From Kiritimatiellia bacterium (GTDB lineage Bacteria; Verrucomicrobiota; Kiritimatiellia; RFP12; UBA1067): a stretch of DNA of 7,991 nucleotides. The notes beneath the pieces were generated by a model. That model worked only from the letters and a program-made list of their open reading frames with translations, was not told where the DNA came from and made no database searches. The stretch is from NCBI GenBank assembly GCA_017430155.1, contig JAFRNO010000228.1, forward strand, positions 1 through 7,991. Direction: 5' to 3'. Both the position numbers and the translations under genes were made by a program. Of the stretch, positions 1-6,805 are shown piece after piece (position 1 is the stretch's first letter; each line of letters opens with the position of its first letter).

Positions 1-1482
1 ATCTGGGACGAGCTGTTCGCGCCGTTCACGGGCACGATGTGTCCGTGGAACCTCACCCGCCACCGCGACACGGCGGCGCGCAAAGGGACGCTTCGGTTCC
101 AGCGCGAGTACCACGCCGCGTCCGCGAAGCTGAACCGGCTCATCTACAAGGAGGAGGTCGAGAGTTTCCTGCGCACGCCGTCCTGCGCGGGTCTTCAGCT
201 CCTGGAGGTGCAGGACTACACGGGGCAGGCCGAGGCGCTCGTCGGCTGGCGCGACCCGTTCTACGCGCTCAAGACGGGATTCAAGGACCTGGCGCCGTTT
301 TCGACGGTGTGGGGTCCGGTCTGCTACCTGGCGCGCTTCCCGCGCTTTACGTATGTCGTCGGCGAGACGTACCGTGCCGAGCTGGCGATTCGTAACCTCA
401 CCGAGAAGCCGCTGGCGACCGGGACGGCTTTCCCGTACGAGCTGTGCGGGCGGAAGGGCGAGGTCCGGCTCCGCGAGGCAATCGCCCCCGGCGAGGTTAA
501 AGCGGCGGGAAGCGTCGAATGCCGTCTGTCGGACGCCATGACGAAAGCCCGCCAGACGCTGCGTTTCGGCAGCAACGAATGGCACTTCTGGGTGTATCCG
601 CGCGAAGGGCGCTGCGCCGCGCCCGCGGGCGTCGTCGAGACAGGCGACGTCGCCGCGATGAAGTCCGCGCTGGCGGAAGGCCGCACGGTGCTGTACACCG
701 GGCCGAGCTTCCATTCCGCGAAGGGGACGTTCAAGTCCGTGTACTGGAGCGCGCGCTGGTTCCCCGTGGTCAATACCACCGGGGCGGCGCTGGGCACGTG
801 GTTCGACGTGGGGCATCCCGCGCTTTCGGGCTTCGTGACGGACGACTTCACGGACTGGCAGTGGTACACGCTTGCGCAGGGTGCGACGATCCATGCGCTC
901 CGGGGAATGACGGAGGGGTTCCGTCCGATCGCGCTTTCGGTGAACGACTTCCACTTCTCCGACTTGACGGCGACGATGTTCGAGGTGCTGGTGGGGAAGG
1001 GGCGGCTGTTCGTCTGCGGGTACGATCTGACGAAGGACACGCCGGAGGCGAAGCGCCTGAGGGCGAGCGTGTGCGCGTATCTGTCGGGCGCGCCGGCGCC
1101 GGGCACGGCGCGGATGCCGGCGGACTGGCTTGCGGACGAGTTCAACGCCGTCCAGGCGCCCGATCTCTCCGGCGCGGTGTACGACGCGGCGACCAACTGG
1201 ACGGGGCGCGTATTCAAAACGGAGATCCGCGGCGTGCCGCCGACCACGGGCGACCTGCACATCGACTTCCGCCAGCCCCAGGGCGGCCCCACGAGCGGAC
1301 GCGGGCTTTTGGAGGGCCGCGTGTTCGAGGTGCCGCTCACGGCGAAGAAGGGCGAGCAGAGACGCGTTTCGCTGCCCGTGATGCGCGAAGACTTCCTGGA
1401 CGGACGCCTCGAACTGGAGGTGAACGTCATGACCGGCCACGCCCTCGGCATCGACCGCATCCGCATCGTCCCGAAGAGGTGA
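1..1482 (+). CDS. C-terminal part of a GH2-type (sugar-binding domain) glycoside hydrolase, 5' end outside window
   Basis: The reading frame is open from base 1 and ends with TGA at 1480-1482, giving 493 residues of a longer protein; the first ATG (37) is internal, not the start. Numbering from the first codon, residues 66-83 (QLLEVQDYTGQAEALVGW) match the end of the barrel region in large GH2-type enzymes, where a 'QLLDLQDFPGQG' type motif is usual. An Ig-like beta domain follows at about 105-175. Residues about 210-345 form the alpha/beta region typical of these proteins, with HPALSGF (272-278), DWQWYTL (285-291) and VGKGRLFVCGYDL (331-343). The tail (about 440-493) is beta-rich and resembles a galactose-binding fold, ending GIDRIRIVPKR. 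The family hydrolyses glycosidic bonds, usually after export. The catalytic acids are upstream, so activity and substrate cannot be read here. Family-type assignment is from remembered motifs; exact GH family is uncertain. Confidence 0.75.
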   Translation: MWDELFAPFTGTMCPWNLTRHRDTAARKGTLRFQREYHAASAKLNRLIYKEEVESFLRTPSCAGLQLLEVQDYTGQAEALVGWRDPFYALKTGFKDLAPFSTVWGPVCYLARFPRFTYVVGETYRAELAIRNLTEKPLATGTAFPYELCGRKGEVRLREAIAPGEVKAAGSVECRLSDAMTKARQTLRFGSNEWHFWVYPREGRCAAPAGVVETGDVAAMKSALAEGRTVLYTGPSFHSAKGTFKSVYWSARWFPVVNTTGAALGTWFDVGHPALSGFVTDDFTDWQWYTLAQGATIHALRGMTEGFRPIALSVNDFHFSDLTATMFEVLVGKGRLFVCGYDLTKDTPEAKRLRASVCAYLSGAPAPGTARMPADWLADEFNAVQAPDLSGAVYDAATNWTGRVFKTEIRGVPPTTGDLHIDFRQPQGGPTSGRGLLEGRVFEVPLTAKKGEQRRVSLPVMREDFLDGRLELEVNVMTGHALGIDRIRIVPKR

Positions 1483-1491
1483 AATTGGACA

Positions 1492-1520
1492 TTGGCACAC
1501 GTGGGGAGAAATGGTAAAAT
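1492..1520 (+). promoter_or_regulatory. sigma70-like promoter of ahbC operon
   Basis: TTGGCA (1492-1497) and TAAAAT (1515-1520) are separated by exactly 17 bases, and TGG just before the -10 makes it an extended -10 element. Transcription would start near 1527, leaving a leader of roughly 27 bases before the ahbC ATG. It lies right after the stop of the glycoside hydrolase gene, so ahbC and the gene after it can be transcribed independently of it. Based on sequence match only. Confidence 0.6.
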
Positions 1521-1553
1521 GCGCACGTCGTTCATTTGCGGAAAAAAAGAGAT

Positions 1554-2702
1554 ATGGTAGGAATCTCTAAACTCTATTGCGGCACGGTCGAGGCGTCGGA
1601 CCGCCTGCGCTACCGCGCGGGCGCGCACCGGCGTCCCGTGGTGGTGTGGAACTGCACGCCCGCGTGCAACCTCGCCTGTTCGCACTGCTACGCCGCCACG
1701 TCGGGCGAGCAGAAGGTGTTGACGACCGGCCAGGCGCTCGCCGTGATCGACGACCTCGCGGCGTTCGGGGTGCCCGTGCTCCTCTTTTCCGGAGGCGAGC
1801 CGTTTGCGCGCCCGGACATCCGCACGCTCGCCGCCCACGCGAAGGAGCGCGGCCTGCGCGTCACGTTCTCCACCAACGGCACGCTCATCGACGACGGCTG
1901 GGCGGACTGGATCCGCGACCTCGGCGTCGCCTACGTGGGCATCTCCATCGACGGCACGGAGGCGATCCACGACGCGTTCCGCCGCCACCCCGGCGCGTAC
2001 CGTCTGTCGCTCGACGCCATCCGCCGCCTCCGCGACCGCGGCGTGAAGGTGGGCCTGCGCGTGACGATGACGCGCGACAACGTGCGCGCCATCCCCGCCA
2101 TTTTCGAGCTCATGCGCGCCGAGCGCGTGCCGCGCATCTGCCTCTACCACCTCGTCTACACGGGACGCGGACAGGAAATCGCCGCCACCGACCTCGACCA
2201 CGCCGAGGCGCGCGCCGCGCTGGAGACGATCGTCGCCGAGACGAAGGCCTGCTTCGAGGCGGGGTTCCCCGTGGAGGTGCTCACCGTCGACAACCCCTGC
2301 GACGGCATCGCCCTCTACCTGAAGATGAAGGCGGAGAACCATCCCAACGCCGCTGCCGCGCTCGACCTGCTCACGCTCAACGGCGGCAACTCGTCGGGAC
2401 AGGGAATCGGCTGCATCTCGTGGGACGGCACGGTCTACCCCGATCAGTTCTGGCGCAACCATCCTGTCGGCAACGTGCTGGAGACGCCGTTCTCCCGGAT
2501 CTGGGGGGACCCGCCGCCCGGCTCGCTCCTCGACCTGCTCCGCCGCAAGAAGGAGTTCGTGAAGGGGCGTTGCCGCGCGTGCCGCTGGCTCGGCCTCTGC
2601 GGCGGCAACTTCCGCGCGCGCGGCGAGGCCGTGACGGGTGACATCTGGGGCGAGGACCCCACCTGCTATCTGACCGATGCTGAAATCAAGGAGGACCCAT
2701 GA
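1554..2702 (+). CDS. ahbC: AhbC, 12,18-didecarboxysiroheme deacetylase (radical SAM/SPASM)
   Basis: Cytoplasmic radical SAM enzyme of 382 residues. AhbC removes the C12 and C18 acetate groups of 12,18-didecarboxysiroheme to give Fe-coproporphyrin III in the siroheme-dependent heme pathway. The [4Fe-4S] motif is C38-x3-C42-x2-C45 (CNLACSHC). SAM-binding motifs follow: SGGEP (79-83), STNGTLI (106-112), GISIDG (129-134). The HLVYTGRG block is at 199-206. The C-terminal SPASM-like region carries C287, C340, C343, C349 and C371 for auxiliary clusters. The start MVGISKLYCGTVE and the blocks GNSSGQGIGC and SWDGTVYPDQFWR match AhbC closely and separate it from AhbD and most NirJ. This fixes ATG 1554 over an in-frame TTG at 1536, although no strong Shine-Dalgarno precedes it (only GGA at 1540-1542). 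The linker between RLRY (17-20) and PVVVWN (28-33) looks shorter than in remembered AhbC proteins. No other heme genes are in the window. A NirJ-like or peptide-modifying role is the main alternative. Confidence 0.85.
   Translation: MVGISKLYCGTVEASDRLRYRAGAHRRPVVVWNCTPACNLACSHCYAATSGEQKVLTTGQALAVIDDLAAFGVPVLLFSGGEPFARPDIRTLAAHAKERGLRVTFSTNGTLIDDGWADWIRDLGVAYVGISIDGTEAIHDAFRRHPGAYRLSLDAIRRLRDRGVKVGLRVTMTRDNVRAIPAIFELMRAERVPRICLYHLVYTGRGQEIAATDLDHAEARAALETIVAETKACFEAGFPVEVLTVDNPCDGIALYLKMKAENHPNAAAALDLLTLNGGNSSGQGIGCISWDGTVYPDQFWRNHPVGNVLETPFSRIWGDPPPGSLLDLLRRKKEFVKGRCRACRWLGLCGGNFRARGEAVTGDIWGEDPTCYLTDAEIKEDP
2688..2694 (+). promoter_or_regulatory. perfect Shine-Dalgarno inside the end of ahbC
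   Basis: AAGGAGG lies inside the last codons of ahbC, four bases before the ATG at 2699, and the start overlaps the ahbC stop as ATGA (2699-2702). This is a strong ribosome binding site, in contrast to the weak one of ahbC itself. It supports both the chosen start of the exported protein and translational coupling of the two genes, and would allow the downstream protein to be made in excess of AhbC. Confidence 0.85.
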
Positions 2703-5700
2703 GATTCATCGTGTTTGCGTGTGTTGCCGGCATCGCCGCACATGCCGTCGCGGAAAGCGTGGCGGTCGGGTTCCGCGAACGGGGAAAGGTCGACGTGCCT
2801 GCGGGAACGACCGCGACGCAGAGCGGCGCAGTGTGGGTGTCGCACGAGGGGACCTTGGACAAGGTTGGCGGCGGCGAATGGGTGTTGCCGCCGGCCATGG
2901 TGCTTTCGCCCGGCAAGACTGAGATCAACGTGCGCGACGGCAGCGTGACGGTTCCGGCCGAGGCGGGTGTCGCGCCGACATTGACGGAACCGACCGATAT
3001 CTTGAACAAGGCGGTGTTCTGGGTGGACGCCACGCGCAACCTCGTGACTTCTAACGGCCAAGACGGCGTGGACTATGTGCTCATGTGGAAAGACGCGCGC
3101 GAGACGAAGAGCGCCGTGCCGTTCGACTACCCGCGCGCCGTGGCCAAGTACACGGTCACGAACATGCCGCCGCAGGTGCGGCAGAACGCCGCCGGGCAGG
3201 ACATGGTCTACTTTGGCGAATACCATTCCGGACGCTGGATGAGTTTTGTCGCGCCGGATTCGGAAAGCACAGTCAAGACCATCTCGGGCATCCACCACTC
3301 CTTCATCGTCTACAAGGCCGCCCACAGCTACTGGTATCTGCTGGGATCGCATGGGGGCGGCGTGCAGACCTACCATCCGTTCGTGTCGGGCGCAAATCTG
3401 AACGAACCTTATACGGCGATCAATTCGGGCACAAGCAGGCAGACCATCGGCGTGCGCGGCTACTTGAACGGCAAGGCCGTGGATCTGACGGAAGAGAGAG
3501 TGCTCGCGGGCTGCAAGCTGCTGGAGCATGATTTTCGTGGTTATCTTGGTACGGTGAATGACTTTGCGGAAGGCGATTACGCGAATCGCCAGGGCGGCGA
3601 AGACCTGTGCGAGGTCGTCCTGTTCACGAATCGCCTGACGGAGGTGGAGCGCATCCAGGTGGAGGCGTGGCTGATGCGGAAGTGGCATCTGGACGGAGAG
3701 TCGGCGAACCTTTCGTTCGCTGTCGCGCGCGGGGCGTCTGTGAACGTGGACGACGGGAAATCCCCGATCGTGTTCGGCGAGGGGCGGGTCGTCAAGCGCG
3801 GCGAGACGACGGCGACGTTCCCCGATCTGGGCGACGCGCCGGCGTTCACGGGGACGCTGGTGATCGAAGGCGGCACCATGGTCATGCGGGACGATGTGGC
3901 CGTGGAGGCTGCCGCCGGGAAGCGCATCCATGCGGGCCGGGTGGCGGACGGCGACCACCTCTCGTACTTCTCCGATGCGGGGAACGGCACATTTGCGAAG
4001 TCCGGCGCAGGATGTGTCCTGCTGGAATCGGTGCCGGACGACGTAAAGCGTATCGACGTGCAGAGCGGCGTGCTGGCGCTGGCCGCGCCGGCGGTCGCGA
4101 CCACCGTCGCAACGGGTTCACTCGACGCCGTCATCCAAGACGGCAGCTTCGAGACATACACGAGCCTGGCGTTTGACACGTCGTCAAAGAACGCCCCCAA
4201 AACGGAATGCGGATGGACGTACGGGCGAAAGGAGGGCGACACGACAGATTCCTACACGTTGATCTGGAACGCGATCAGAGGCGGCGACGCATGGGGCCTG
4301 CCTCACATCTCGGCCGACGGCGAATGCGTGATGATCTTTCGGTACAATTCGTACGCCTACACAGAAGTGACGATTCCGCAGGACGGCACATACGAGCTCT
4401 CGTTTGCGGTTTCTCGAAGATCCAGCGGATATCCATATTTGGATGCCTACTTCGGTCGGGATGCGGAAAGCCTGGCGCTCGTAACGCGCGCCGTGTGCCT
4501 GGACGGAAATGCCTACACCTACCAGTCCGCCACGTTGCCGGACGTGAAGGCGGGGACTTATCGGCTGGAATTCCGTTCTGTCGCGAACAGTAACCTCTCG
4601 CCGTTGCTTGACGACGTGAAGGTTCGGCTCGTATCGCGTCCGGGTGCCGCCTTCCTGATCCCCAACGGCGGATTCGAGGTCATTGACACGCTGCCGGTTG
4701 CGTATGCGCCGTTCGCCAACACGGTCAACAAAGACAACGTGGCGCGCGGATGGAACCTGACAAAGTCTCCGCGTCTCGGCCTGGCACTTTCGGGCGTGAC
4801 GAACAACAACAACGTCGCCTATCAGCGTACGGGCGACCTGCGCGAGGGGCGCGTGCAGCTGTTCATGGCCTCGACTGGTACGGTGGCCGTCGCTACGTTC
4901 AAGCCGACGCGGACGGGGACGTTCCGTCTGCAGGCCGACATCGGGCGCTGGGTCTATACCAACAACTACCGCTATGACGGTGCGGAGTTCCCAGGAACAC
5001 CGCATGTTCATGCCGTCATCAAGATCGGCGATGCCGACGAGGTGCGGCTGGGAGACCTGTCGCGGGATTACCAGCGGATGGAGACAATGACGTGGCCGAC
5101 GGCGTTCACGATCACGGACACGAACGCGACTGTGACTCTCACGGTGTCCAATTCCGCTTGGAACGCCGTGGCGATGCTGGACAACTTCGCGTTTCTGCCG
5201 TATGTCGCCAATGAGAACCTGATCGTAGACGGCGGTTTTGAGGGTACTGGAACGTGGACGTTGTCCGCGCCGGAAAGGGAGCCGGACCCGTCTATTTACA
5301 GATCGTGTTCCAGTACAATCCGTCTCTATACCGACAACCCCCAGTACTACGGCTATGACAAATACGAGGGAGCGAAGCGGCTCCATCTGACGGACCGTGC
5401 GTTCGCGACGCAGGAGATCACGTTCCCGACGGCGGGACGGTATCGGCTGCGATTCCATTCGACCGAGCGCGCTGATTCGCGCTACACGCCGGAGAACAAG
5501 GGGTTGTGTCCGTACCGGGCGTGGATCGCGCGGGACGGCGTGACGAACGTGATCGGGCGCTCGACGAGCAGCACGTCCAACTTCGTGGCGCACACGTGGC
5601 GGTTTACCGTGCCGGACGCCTCCGCGCCGTGGACGTTCGGGTTCGAGGCGGTCAACGAGGTGACGGCGTCGAACAGGGATCGGGCAGTCCTCATCGACGG

Positions 5701-5947
5701 CGTGTCGATTGTGAGGGAGAGCATGGATCTGGCGGAGACGCCCGACCTTCCCGAGAAGCTGGACATCACGGTGGCGGCGGACGCACAGCTGCGGCTGGAG
5801 TTCACGGGCACCAAACGCATCAACCGACTGACGCTCGGCGGCGTGTTCGTGTCGGGCATTGTCTCCGCCCAGACGCACCCTGCGTTTATCACGGGCGACG
5901 GCGCGTTCGAGATCCTTCCGAAGGGTACGATACTCCTTTTCCGTTAA
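2699..5947 (+). CDS. exported LamG-like / triple GGFE-module beta-sandwich surface protein
   Basis: Protein of 1082 residues, function unknown. Residues 1-18 are a signal peptide (short basic start, hydrophobic core, AVA then ES). A short segment (about 50-65, GTLDKVGGGEWVL) resembles autotransporter-type beta-strand repeats. Residues about 104-330 look like a LamG/concanavalin-like region, starting AVFWVDATRN and ending EVVLFTNRLTEVERIQVEAWL plus MRKWH, a helix seen at the end of such domains. Residues about 380-465 are another beta-strand-repeat-like stretch. Three jelly-roll-like modules then each open with a [DN]G[GS]FE motif, at 481, 656 and 844, and each closes with a D-[DNG]-[VF] strand (638, 828, 1000); they resemble CBM4/9 or DUF642 domains. 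The tail (1017-1082) is a compact beta module ending PKGTILLFR. No transmembrane anchor, dockerin or catalytic motif is visible. It probably acts outside the cytoplasm in glycan binding or adhesion; that is inference. Confidence 0.85.
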   Translation: MRFIVFACVAGIAAHAVAESVAVGFRERGKVDVPAGTTATQSGAVWVSHEGTLDKVGGGEWVLPPAMVLSPGKTEINVRDGSVTVPAEAGVAPTLTEPTDILNKAVFWVDATRNLVTSNGQDGVDYVLMWKDARETKSAVPFDYPRAVAKYTVTNMPPQVRQNAAGQDMVYFGEYHSGRWMSFVAPDSESTVKTISGIHHSFIVYKAAHSYWYLLGSHGGGVQTYHPFVSGANLNEPYTAINSGTSRQTIGVRGYLNGKAVDLTEERVLAGCKLLEHDFRGYLGTVNDFAEGDYANRQGGEDLCEVVLFTNRLTEVERIQVEAWLMRKWHLDGESANLSFAVARGASVNVDDGKSPIVFGEGRVVKRGETTATFPDLGDAPAFTGTLVIEGGTMVMRDDVAVEAAAGKRIHAGRVADGDHLSYFSDAGNGTFAKSGAGCVLLESVPDDVKRIDVQSGVLALAAPAVATTVATGSLDAVIQDGSFETYTSLAFDTSSKNAPKTECGWTYGRKEGDTTDSYTLIWNAIRGGDAWGLPHISADGECVMIFRYNSYAYTEVTIPQDGTYELSFAVSRRSSGYPYLDAYFGRDAESLALVTRAVCLDGNAYTYQSATLPDVKAGTYRLEFRSVANSNLSPLLDDVKVRLVSRPGAAFLIPNGGFEVIDTLPVAYAPFANTVNKDNVARGWNLTKSPRLGLALSGVTNNNNVAYQRTGDLREGRVQLFMASTGTVAVATFKPTRTGTFRLQADIGRWVYTNNYRYDGAEFPGTPHVHAVIKIGDADEVRLGDLSRDYQRMETMTWPTAFTITDTNATVTLTVSNSAWNAVAMLDNFAFLPYVANENLIVDGGFEGTGTWTLSAPEREPDPSIYRSCSSTIRLYTDNPQYYGYDKYEGAKRLHLTDRAFATQEITFPTAGRYRLRFHSTERADSRYTPENKGLCPYRAWIARDGVTNVIGRSTSSTSNFVAHTWRFTVPDASAPWTFGFEAVNEVTASNRDRAVLIDGVSIVRESMDLAETPDLPEKLDITVAADAQLRLEFTGTKRINRLTLGGVFVSGIVSAQTHPAFITGDGAFEILPKGTILLFR
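4133..5716 (+). repeat. three tandem GGFE-type carbohydrate-binding-like modules (protein-level repeat)
   Basis: Within the exported protein, modules at about residues 479-645, 652-833 and 840-1006 share the same order of landmarks: an Asp/Asn-Gly-(Gly/Ser)-Phe-Glu opening, a central block of the form 'TYELSFAVSRR', 'TFRLQADIGR' or 'RYRLRFHSTERA', and a final strand with an Asp pair or DN/DG. They have diverged too far to be recent DNA duplications. The architecture is like tandem CBM4/9 or DUF642 modules, which bind glycans in characterised cases. Confidence 0.6.
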
Positions 5948-5963
5948 GCCATCCGTGCGGGAG

Positions 5964-5983
5964 GGTCGCAACTTGTTGCGACC
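5964..5983. other. 8-bp hairpin with CTTG loop after the exported-protein gene
   Basis: GGTCGCAA, the tetraloop CTTG, and TTGCGACC form a perfect 8-bp stem (nine pairs if the loop is drawn tighter) beginning 17 bases after the stop at 5947. It is well placed to end or stabilise the ahbC transcript. No T-run follows on either strand, so it is not a canonical intrinsic terminator; it could be a 3' stability hairpin or a terminator of non-standard type. Confidence 0.5.
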
Positions 5984-5994
5984 GCGCAAACCGA

Positions 5995-6050
5995 GAATCT
6001 GGCCTTGGCACGAAATCAATCAAAATCAATTCGTGCCAAATCCCAAATCC
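5995..6050. repeat. long inverted repeat in the gap before the toxin-antitoxin genes
   Basis: Perfect 10-base arms TTGGCACGAA (6005-6014) and TTCGTGCCAA (6030-6039) enclose a 15-base AT-rich spacer that itself repeats AATCAA. Imperfect pairing continues outward after a small bulge: 5995-6002 against 6043-6050 match in six of eight positions. CAAATCC is directly repeated at 6037-6043 and 6044-6050. The element ends about 13 bases upstream of the -35 box of the toxin-antitoxin promoter. It could be a regulator binding site, a REP-like element, or a bidirectional non-canonical terminator. Function is inferred from position only. Confidence 0.5.
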
Positions 6051-6062
6051 GAGGTTGGCGTC

Positions 6063-6091
6063 TTGTATGGGGGCTAATCTTTTGGTATAAT
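6063..6091 (+). promoter_or_regulatory. strong sigma70-like promoter of the abiE operon
   Basis: TTGTAT (6063-6068) and a perfect TATAAT (6086-6091) are spaced by 17 bases, with TGG directly before the -10 as an extended element. Transcription would start near 6098, about 18 bases before the antitoxin ATG. The first base of the -10 lies in the left arm of a small inverted repeat, suggesting repression by a protein bound over the promoter. Confidence 0.75.
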
Positions 6092-6103
6092 ATCGTCACC
6101 AAA
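6081..6103. promoter_or_regulatory. candidate operator overlapping the -10 box
   Basis: TTTGGT (6081-6086) and ACCAAA (6098-6103) are perfect 6-base inverted arms separated by 11 bases. They bracket the -10 hexamer and the expected start of transcription. Characterised AbiE antitoxins repress their own operon by binding inverted repeats at the promoter through an N-terminal winged helix, so this is a plausible site for the downstream antitoxin. The arms are short, so chance cannot be excluded. Confidence 0.45.
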
Positions 6104-6104
6104 C

Positions 6105-6109
6105 AAGGA
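6105..6109 (+). promoter_or_regulatory. Shine-Dalgarno deciding the antitoxin start
   Basis: AAGGA lies six bases before the ATG at 6116. The frame stays open upstream to a TTG at 6005, but that codon is inside the inverted repeat and upstream of the promoter, so it cannot be the start on the predicted transcript. ATG 6116 is therefore chosen. Confidence 0.75.
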
Positions 6110-6115
6110 ATAGTG

Positions 6116-6805
6116 ATGAAAGTGGAAACGTTGACGCACAGACAAATCTTTGATTCATGGCGGCAATCTGGAGATTCGACAACCCAGGCAGCTCAGTGGA
6201 AACGGCTTCGGTCTCTTGTCAGAAAAGGCGAGTTGATTGTGGTTGGCCACGATTCATATCTTTGGGCGAGTGAAACCGATCTGGGGTCGTATCGTCCTCG
6301 GCTCTCGGAGTCGGCCTCTCAAGTCCTCTGCGAGCTGGCGGAGCAATATGGGCGGATGAACTACACGCTGTTCGAGTTGAACTGGTTAAATGACTTTCTC
6401 AATCATTTGCTCGGGCGGAATGCCTTGTTCGTGATGGTCGAACGTGATTACATGCCATTTATCTTTGAGTTCTTGAACGGACGACATGGTGGCGGCGTGT
6501 TGCTTGACCCGTCAACGGACGATTTCTTCCGCTACGTGAATGACCGTATGCTGCTTGTCGTCAGAAAGCCGTCACAGGGCCCGACAAATCGTCTGATGCC
6601 GCATGTCGCTCCTCCTGAGCAGTGGCTTGTGGACATTCTCGCCGACAAGAGAATCTCGGCGAGTTTTGAGGGGGCCGAGCTACCGCAAATCTTTGCGGCA
6701 TTCAGGGATCGATATGTTGTGAACAAGTCTGCACTTTTTCGTTATGCCCGGCGACGAGGTGTTGATGAGCGCATCAGAAACCTGCTGGAGGGCATGGTGG
6801 TATGA
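6116..6805 (+). CDS. AbiEi-like antitoxin, winged-helix protein of DUF6577 type
   Basis: Protein of 229 residues, predicted antitoxin and self-repressor of the operon. Residues 1-51 fit the AbiEi-type winged helix: LTHRQIFDSW, then WKRLRSLVRKGEL (28-40) as recognition helix and wing entry, closing VVGHDSYLW (42-50). Residues about 61-164 form the central alpha/beta region, with LFVMVERDYMPFIFEFL at 104-120. The C-terminal part (about 165-225) is helical and carries the pattern WLVDILADKRI (170-180), FEGAEL (184-189) and LFRYARRRG (207-215) that I associate with DUF6577 proteins, which commonly sit beside AbiEii. Members usually run about 200-250 residues. The stop overlaps the toxin start as ATGA, the usual order of antitoxin then toxin. 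Family identity is from remembered motifs; the antitoxin role follows from family and context. Confidence 0.82.
   Translation: MKVETLTHRQIFDSWRQSGDSTTQAAQWKRLRSLVRKGELIVVGHDSYLWASETDLGSYRPRLSESASQVLCELAEQYGRMNYTLFELNWLNDFLNHLLGRNALFVMVERDYMPFIFEFLNGRHGGGVLLDPSTDDFFRYVNDRMLLVVRKPSQGPTNRLMPHVAPPEQWLVDILADKRISASFEGAELPQIFAAFRDRYVVNKSALFRYARRRGVDERIRNLLEGMVV

Noticed and set aside
519..1517. 332-codon open frame on the plus strand in another phase
   Set aside because: Arg/Gly-rich low-complexity translation inside the glycoside hydrolase gene, whose own frame carries family motifs throughout.
324..2462. 712-codon open frame on the minus strand
   Set aside because: It lies opposite the glycoside hydrolase and ahbC genes, both with clear family motifs. 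The translation is rich in Arg, Ala and Val with no recognisable domain, as expected for a shadow frame in G+C-rich DNA.
2666..3958. 430-codon open frame on the minus strand
   Set aside because: It overlaps the end of ahbC and the LamG-like region and shows no recognisable motif; it is a composition artefact.
4801..4812. Run of AAC codons (Asn repeat) in the exported protein
   Set aside because: Only four Asn codons in a row (residues 702-705); too short to treat as a meaningful repeat.
4184..6019. 611-codon open frame on the minus strand
   Set aside because: It is antisense to the signal-peptide protein, whose modular structure is clear. Its Arg/His/Val-rich sequence has no domain and it starts inside the intergenic inverted repeat.
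6006..6020. sigma54-like TGGCACG element
   Set aside because: TGGCACG occurs in both arms of the inverted repeat, but no TTGC-type -12 element lies at the required spacing on either strand.
6005..6115. Upstream TTG extension of the antitoxin
   Set aside because: It would start inside an inverted repeat and upstream of the predicted transcription start; ATG 6116 has its own Shine-Dalgarno and gives the normal family start.
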